A stretch of DNA of 9,380 bases from an uncultured Selenomonadaceae bacterium (GTDB lineage Bacteria; Bacillota; Negativicutes; Selenomonadales; Selenomonadaceae). Below the pieces are notes generated by a model, which made no database searches, was not told the DNA's origin, and saw only the letters and a program-made list of their open reading frames with translations. The number at the start of each line of letters is the position of its first letter. Within the stretch, counting starts at the first letter, position 1. Where the stretch lies: positions 1 through 9,380 of the forward strand of contig CAJOPJ010000168.1 of NCBI GenBank assembly GCA_905236325.1, given 5' to 3'. Shown here piece by piece: positions 5,896-9,380 of the stretch. A program made the position numbers and the translations under genes.

Positions 5896-7701
5896 TTGCG
5901 AAGTTTATTTAGGAAAATTTTTCCGGTAATAGCGTCGATAATTTTTATTTTAAGTGACACAGTTTTTGCAATGCCGGAAATTTTGCCGCTTGAGCAAGTT
6001 CAAAGCGGAATGCACGGCGTAGCACATACAATTGTTGATAATTCCGGCGTGATTGAAACTTTCGATGTGGAAATTATTGGTCTTATGGACAATGGCAAAG
6101 GCTCAACAAAAATGATTATGGCGCGTGCTTCCGGCGATGTAATAAATCGCACCGGCGGAATTTTGCAGGGCATGAGCGGCAGTCCTGTTTATGTTGACGG
6201 CAAACTTGTCGGCGCATTGGCTGCCGGTTTGAAGGAAATGAGTCCTTATACATTTTTTATCACGCCTATTGAAAGTATGTTGCGCCTTTGGGAAATGCCT
6301 GATGAAAAAGGCTTAAATCCTTACGCAAAGCACAATCACCAAGCAACAGATCAAGAAATAAATTTAAATGATATTGTTCAGCGCGATGAAATTTTACTTC
6401 CTGATGAAATTTTGGAAGTTGAACCGCAAACTTCATTGATTTTCAGCGGCTTTGATTCTGCAGGATTAAATTTTTTGCGTGGACAATTTGAATTTGCCGG
6501 TTTTAATAATTTTTTGGCGGCAAGTTCAACAGGCACAGGCAACAGCTTAAAATTTGACGCAACGCTGAATCCAGGTTCTGCTATTGGTGTTGCTGTTGTT
6601 TGCGGTGATTTTTTAGTTGGCGCAACAGGCACAGTTACTGCAGTGGACGGTCAGCGCATTTTAGGCTTTGGACATCCATTCACTCACGCCGGCAATGTCA
6701 ATTTTTTTATGACTGATTCGGCAGTTATCGGCTCTGTCAGCGGCGAAAATGGCAGCGGCGTTAAAATTTCAAGCGTCGGAAATATTATCGGCAGAATCAA
6801 TCAAGACCGCGAAGCCGGCGTTGCAGGAATTTTAGGAACTTTTCCTTCAGTTGTACCAATCAGCGTCACTGTTCGCGATAATGATTTAAATGTCACCGAT
6901 ACTTACAACGCAACCATTGCCTACAATGAAAATTTAATTGCAAAACTCGGCGCGTCAATTGCATATACTGCGCTTAGCAAAACTGCCGATTCACTTGCCG
7001 AAAGTACAGTTTCAGTTGATTTTTCAATCGACACAAATGTTGTTGAAGGCGGCAAACTTTCGCGCAGTAATATTTTTTATAATGCGTCAGATGTCGGGCA
7101 AGTGGCGATTGTTGAACTTTTGAACGCGCTGAATTTAATTTGCTCAAACACAACTACAGAATCAAATATTTTTGGTATCAATGTTAATTTAACGCGCGAC
7201 GCAGAACGCAAAACTGCAAGTTTAGTTTCAGTTACGCCGGACAGAAAAAATGCAAAGCCGGGCGAAACTATAAATTTAACAGTAACTTATCAGCCTTATA
7301 GACAGCCAATTCAAACTGTTATCATTCCATACACAATTCCAATCCTGCGCCAAATTGGTCCAATGGCATTAGATGTTCACGGCGGCTCACTCGTGCCTGT
7401 TACAAACCAAAATGTAAATACAATTACGCCGACAACTGTTACTCCTGAACAAGCTTACAATGAAAAAATTCGCAACTTGATAACTGCCGGAAAAAATAAT
7501 CAAATTGTAGTCGATATCGGCAATGCGCCAAGCAATCTTTCTGAACGCGAACGCCAGCGCGAACTTCAACGCATTAGAAAATTGCAAGAAAAATTGCGTC
7601 GCGAAGGCAATCAAAATATCAGAATCGCCAACAGCAGAGTTGACACAGATTATATTATCGACAATGTAATTCAAGTTATCATCAATGTTGATAAGCCGTG
7701 A
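5896..7701 (+). CDS. Secreted SpoIVB-type peptidase S55 domain protein
   Basis: 601 residues from the TTG start. A signal peptide is clear: basic MRSLFRK, a hydrophobic core (8-20) and a likely cleavage after VFA (23-25). The mature protein starts with PEILPLEQVQSGMHG, then TGGILQGMSGSPVY with the serine motif GMSGSP at 92-97, followed by VDGKLVGALAAG. A second conserved block lies at about 246-312: GTVTAVDGQRILGFGHPF with His260, then SSVGNIIGRINQDREAGVAGILG. A beta-rich region with KPGETINLTVTYQPY (about 455-469) and a highly charged helix (549-571, rich in Arg/Glu/Gln) end the protein. The S55 family comprises serine peptidases. This longer type, with the serine block first and no PDZ domain, is a known relative of SpoIVB and not SpoIVB itself. 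It should act outside the cytoplasmic membrane; substrate unknown. Its own promoter precedes it, and murA follows after 28 nt. Confidence 0.88.
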   Translation: MRSLFRKIFPVIASIIFILSDTVFAMPEILPLEQVQSGMHGVAHTIVDNSGVIETFDVEIIGLMDNGKGSTKMIMARASGDVINRTGGILQGMSGSPVYVDGKLVGALAAGLKEMSPYTFFITPIESMLRLWEMPDEKGLNPYAKHNHQATDQEINLNDIVQRDEILLPDEILEVEPQTSLIFSGFDSAGLNFLRGQFEFAGFNNFLAASSTGTGNSLKFDATLNPGSAIGVAVVCGDFLVGATGTVTAVDGQRILGFGHPFTHAGNVNFFMTDSAVIGSVSGENGSGVKISSVGNIIGRINQDREAGVAGILGTFPSVVPISVTVRDNDLNVTDTYNATIAYNENLIAKLGASIAYTALSKTADSLAESTVSVDFSIDTNVVEGGKLSRSNIFYNASDVGQVAIVELLNALNLICSNTTTESNIFGINVNLTRDAERKTASLVSVTPDRKNAKPGETINLTVTYQPYRQPIQTVIIPYTIPILRQIGPMALDVHGGSLVPVTNQNVNTITPTTVTPEQAYNEKIRNLITAGKNNQIVVDIGNAPSNLSERERQRELQRIRKLQEKLRREGNQNIRIANSRVDTDYIIDNVIQVIINVDKP

Positions 7702-7707
7702 ATTTAA

Positions 7708-7728
7708 GATTGAGGATTGAGGGATTAG
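7708..7728 (+). promoter_or_regulatory. Duplicated ribosome binding site ahead of murA
   Basis: GATTGAG occurs twice in tandem (7708-7714, 7715-7721) and is followed by GGATTAG, a looser third copy. This gives two GAGG cores. The second, GAGGG (7719-7723), is 6 nt before the TTG at 7730 and is the likely functional site. Confidence 0.6.
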
Positions 7729-7729
7729 T

Positions 7730-8995
7730 TTGGAAAGACTTGTTATAAATGGAGGAAACAGATTAACAGGCACTGTTAAAATCAGCGGTGCAAAAAATGC
7801 AGTACTGCCAATTATTGCGGCTACACTTCTTGGTCAAGACAATGAAACTTGCCTTGATGAAGTGCCAAATCTTGAAGATGTTAAAACTATCAGCGAAGTT
7901 TTGCGTACGCTTGGCTTAAAAGTTCGTCACGATGTCGAAAAAAGCCGGCTTTATGTTGACGCAACAAAAATTGAAACTGTTATTGCGCCTTATGATTTAG
8001 TTAGAAAAATGCGCGCGTCATTTTTGATTATGGGTCCTTTGCTTGCCAGAAATGGTGAAGCTAAAATTTCTCTACCTGGTGGCTGTGCTATTGGCACGCG
8101 CCCTATCGACTTGCATTTAAAAGGCTTTGAAGCACTCGGCGCAGAAATTTCAATCGGTCACGGCGATATTTCGGCAGTTGCTCCAAATGGCTTGAAAGGC
8201 GCAAGAATTTATTTAGACTTCCCCAGCGTCGGCGCAACTGAAAATATTTTAATGGCTGCCTCAATGGCGGAAGGACAAACTGTTATTGAAAATCCTGCGC
8301 AGGAACCTGAAATTGTCGATTTAGCAAATTACTTGAACATTATGGGCGCAAATATTCGCGGCGCAGGTACAAATGTTATCAAAGTTGAAGGCGTGAAAAA
8401 ATTAGTCGCGCGTGACTATACAATTATTCCCGACAGAATTGAGGCAGGAACTTACATGATAGCTGCCGCAATGACGCGTGGCGATGTTTATATTGCAAAC
8501 GCTATCAGCGAACATTTAAAACCTGTCATTGCCAAGCTCAAAGAAGCCGGCGTTAATGTTGTTGAAGATGTGGACGGCATACGCGTAAGCTGCGATAAAC
8601 GCCCAAAAGCTGTTGACATTAAAACTTTGCCATATCCCGGCTTTCCGACAGATATGCAGGCGCAATTTATGGCGATGCTGACAATTTCCGAAGGCACAAG
8701 TATGGTTACTGAAACTGTTTTTGAAAATAGATTTATGCATGTTGATGAACTGCGACGCATGGGTGCTAAAATTAAAATTGAAGGACGCACTTCAGTTGTT
8801 GAAGGACAGGAAAAACTTACAGGCTGCCAAGTTAAAGCAACTGACCTTCGCGCAGGTGCCGCTGTTGTTTTGGCTGGACTTGTTGCTGAAGGCGAAACAC
8901 AAATCGGCTACATTCACCACATTGATCGTGGCTATGATAATTTAGTTCAAAAATTGGTAAATCTCGGTGCAGACATCAAGCGCGTTAATGATTAA
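7730..8995 (+). CDS. murA: UDP-N-acetylglucosamine 1-carboxyvinyltransferase
   Basis: 421 residues, full length. MurA transfers enolpyruvate from phosphoenolpyruvate to the 3'-OH of UDP-GlcNAc, the first committed step of peptidoglycan synthesis, in the cytoplasm. The N-terminus has [16 protein letters not shown] with Lys22 and Asn23. The catalytic loop reads [14 protein letters not shown] with Cys119, equivalent to Cys115 of the E. coli enzyme and the target of fosfomycin in Cys-type enzymes. FPTDMQAQF carries Asp308 (E. coli Asp305), DLRAGAA has Arg374, and HIDRGYDNL near the end holds the arginine corresponding to Arg397. The TTG start gives the family N-terminus exactly (MERLVINGG). It lies 28 nt behind the S55 gene with no terminator between, so both probably share the promoter near 5820-5847. 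Firmicutes often have two MurA paralogues; which one this is cannot be told here. Confidence 0.98.
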   Translation: MERLVINGGNRLTGTVKISGAKNAVLPIIAATLLGQDNETCLDEVPNLEDVKTISEVLRTLGLKVRHDVEKSRLYVDATKIETVIAPYDLVRKMRASFLIMGPLLARNGEAKISLPGGCAIGTRPIDLHLKGFEALGAEISIGHGDISAVAPNGLKGARIYLDFPSVGATENILMAASMAEGQTVIENPAQEPEIVDLANYLNIMGANIRGAGTNVIKVEGVKKLVARDYTIIPDRIEAGTYMIAAAMTRGDVYIANAISEHLKPVIAKLKEAGVNVVEDVDGIRVSCDKRPKAVDIKTLPYPGFPTDMQAQFMAMLTISEGTSMVTETVFENRFMHVDELRRMGAKIKIEGRTSVVEGQEKLTGCQVKATDLRAGAAVVLAGLVAEGETQIGYIHHIDRGYDNLVQKLVNLGADIKRVND

Positions 8996-9001
8996 AAAAA
9001 T

Positions 9002-9026
9002 AACCTCCCAAGCGGAGGTTTTTTTT
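9002..9026 (+). terminator. Intrinsic terminator after murA
   Basis: AACCTCC (9002-9008) and GGAGGTT (9014-9020) form a 7-bp stem with a CAAGC loop, running into eight T residues (9019-9026). An A-run (8994-9000) upstream extends the stem with the T-tract and gives a T-tract on the other strand, so it may work in both directions. Confidence 0.9.
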
Positions 9027-9068
9027 GCAAAAATATTTTTTTATCAAAACTGCTTGAAAATAAAAATT

Positions 9069-9092
9069 TCCTCCAAAGCGGAGGATTTTTTT
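9069..9092. terminator. Second terminator between convergent murA and secF
   Basis: TCCTCC (9069-9074) and GGAGGA (9080-9085) form a 6-bp stem around AAAGC, with seven T residues after it on the plus strand (9086-9092). On the minus strand an AAATTTTTA stretch follows, so it can also end the incoming secF transcript. The core is almost identical to the terminator at 9002-9026. Confidence 0.8.
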
Positions 9093-9107
9093 GTAATTTT
9101 ATTTAAA

Positions 9108-9380
9108 TTATTTTTGTTTTGACATATTGCGGAAAGTCAGCCAGAGCGGACCTGCAATAAAAATTGAGGAATAACAGCCGCTTGTGAAACCGATAATCAA
9201 CGCAAATGCGAAATCTTTTGTGGTTTCGCCGCCGAAAAAGTACAGCGCAAATGTCGTAAACAAGCAGGTAAAAACTGTGTATAGCGAACGCGTCAAAGTC
9301 TGGTAAATTGATTTATTAACCAAGTCGCCGACATTTGAACCGCGTCTGAAATGCAACTTCAAATTTTCGCGTATTCTGTC
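9108..9380 (-). CDS. secF: Protein translocase subunit SecF, C-terminal 90 residues (5' end outside window)
   Basis: The reading frame is open to the right edge, so this is the end of a gene. SecF, with SecD, forms the proton-driven accessory complex of SecYEG that aids late steps of protein export. The fragment begins with the hallmark DRIREN, followed by RRGSNVGDLVNKSIYQTLTRS, the conserved cytoplasmic loop before the fifth membrane segment. Two hydrophobic segments follow, TVFTCLFTTFALYFFGG and FAFALIIGFTSGCYSSIFIAGPLW, matching the last two membrane helices of SecF, and then a short basic tail ending in SKQK. SecD shares this fold but has a different sequence around the loop; DRIREN and YSSIFIAGPL favour SecF. 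The gene converges on murA, with two terminators between them. Confidence 0.93.
   Translation of the reverse strand, partial: DRIRENLKLHFRRGSNVGDLVNKSIYQTLTRSLYTVFTCLFTTFALYFFGGETTKDFAFALIIGFTSGCYSSIFIAGPLWLTFRNMSKQK

Noticed and set aside
5896..7701. Calling the S55 protein SpoIVB itself
   Set aside because: No PDZ domain, a much longer C-terminal part, a cleavable signal peptide and reversed motif order. It is a relative, not an orthologue I can defend.
1..9380. CRISPR array, IS element, tRNA/rRNA or riboswitch
   Set aside because: No regularly spaced repeats, transposase, terminal inverted repeats, structured RNA or long leader was found. No gap between genes reaches 150 nt.

Overview
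The window is AT-rich bacterial DNA with strong Shine-Dalgarno sites, frequent TTG starts and several Firmicutes-type genes: a BofA-family protein, a SpoIVB-type S55 peptidase, a YvyE/YigZ-type protein and TopB. This fits a Bacillota genome. A diderm Negativicutes relative is my best guess, but that is inference, because no rRNA or other decisive marker is present. No IS element, phage gene, tRNA, rRNA or CRISPR array was seen.

Left region (1-3590, + strand). The 3' end of a nucleotide-sugar dehydrogenase, probably UDP-glucose 6-dehydrogenase, is followed after 22 nt by a family-2 glycosyltransferase and after 21 nt by a complete DNA topoisomerase III. The first two look like the end of a surface-polysaccharide cluster. 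topB is packed behind them with no visible terminator, so the three are probably co-transcribed.

Middle region (3610-5474). Two genes for unrecognised membrane-anchored proteins diverge from one short intergenic region with candidate promoters on both strands. The leftward one converges on topB with a 19-nt gap. The rightward one overlaps a YigZ/IMPACT-family gene by an ATGA junction.

Right region (5475-8995, + strand). An 80-residue BofA-family membrane protein is followed by a secreted 601-residue S55-peptidase-domain protein, and 28 nt later by murA, the first committed step of peptidoglycan synthesis. A good extended -10 promoter precedes the S55 gene. In Bacillus, BofA and SpoIVB both act on the SpoIVFB protease complex, so their adjacency here is suggestive. 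However, this S55 protein lacks the SpoIVB layout: there is no PDZ domain, and the serine motif comes before the histidine motif. A different envelope role is likely.

Right edge (9002-9380). Two nearly identical hairpin terminators separate murA from the convergent 3' end of secF, the Sec translocase accessory subunit, which runs off the window on the minus strand.

The strongest points for a second look are the BofA/S55/murA cluster, the inverted motif order in the S55 protein, the dominance of TTG starts and the twin terminators. I did not find a clearly new multi-gene system.
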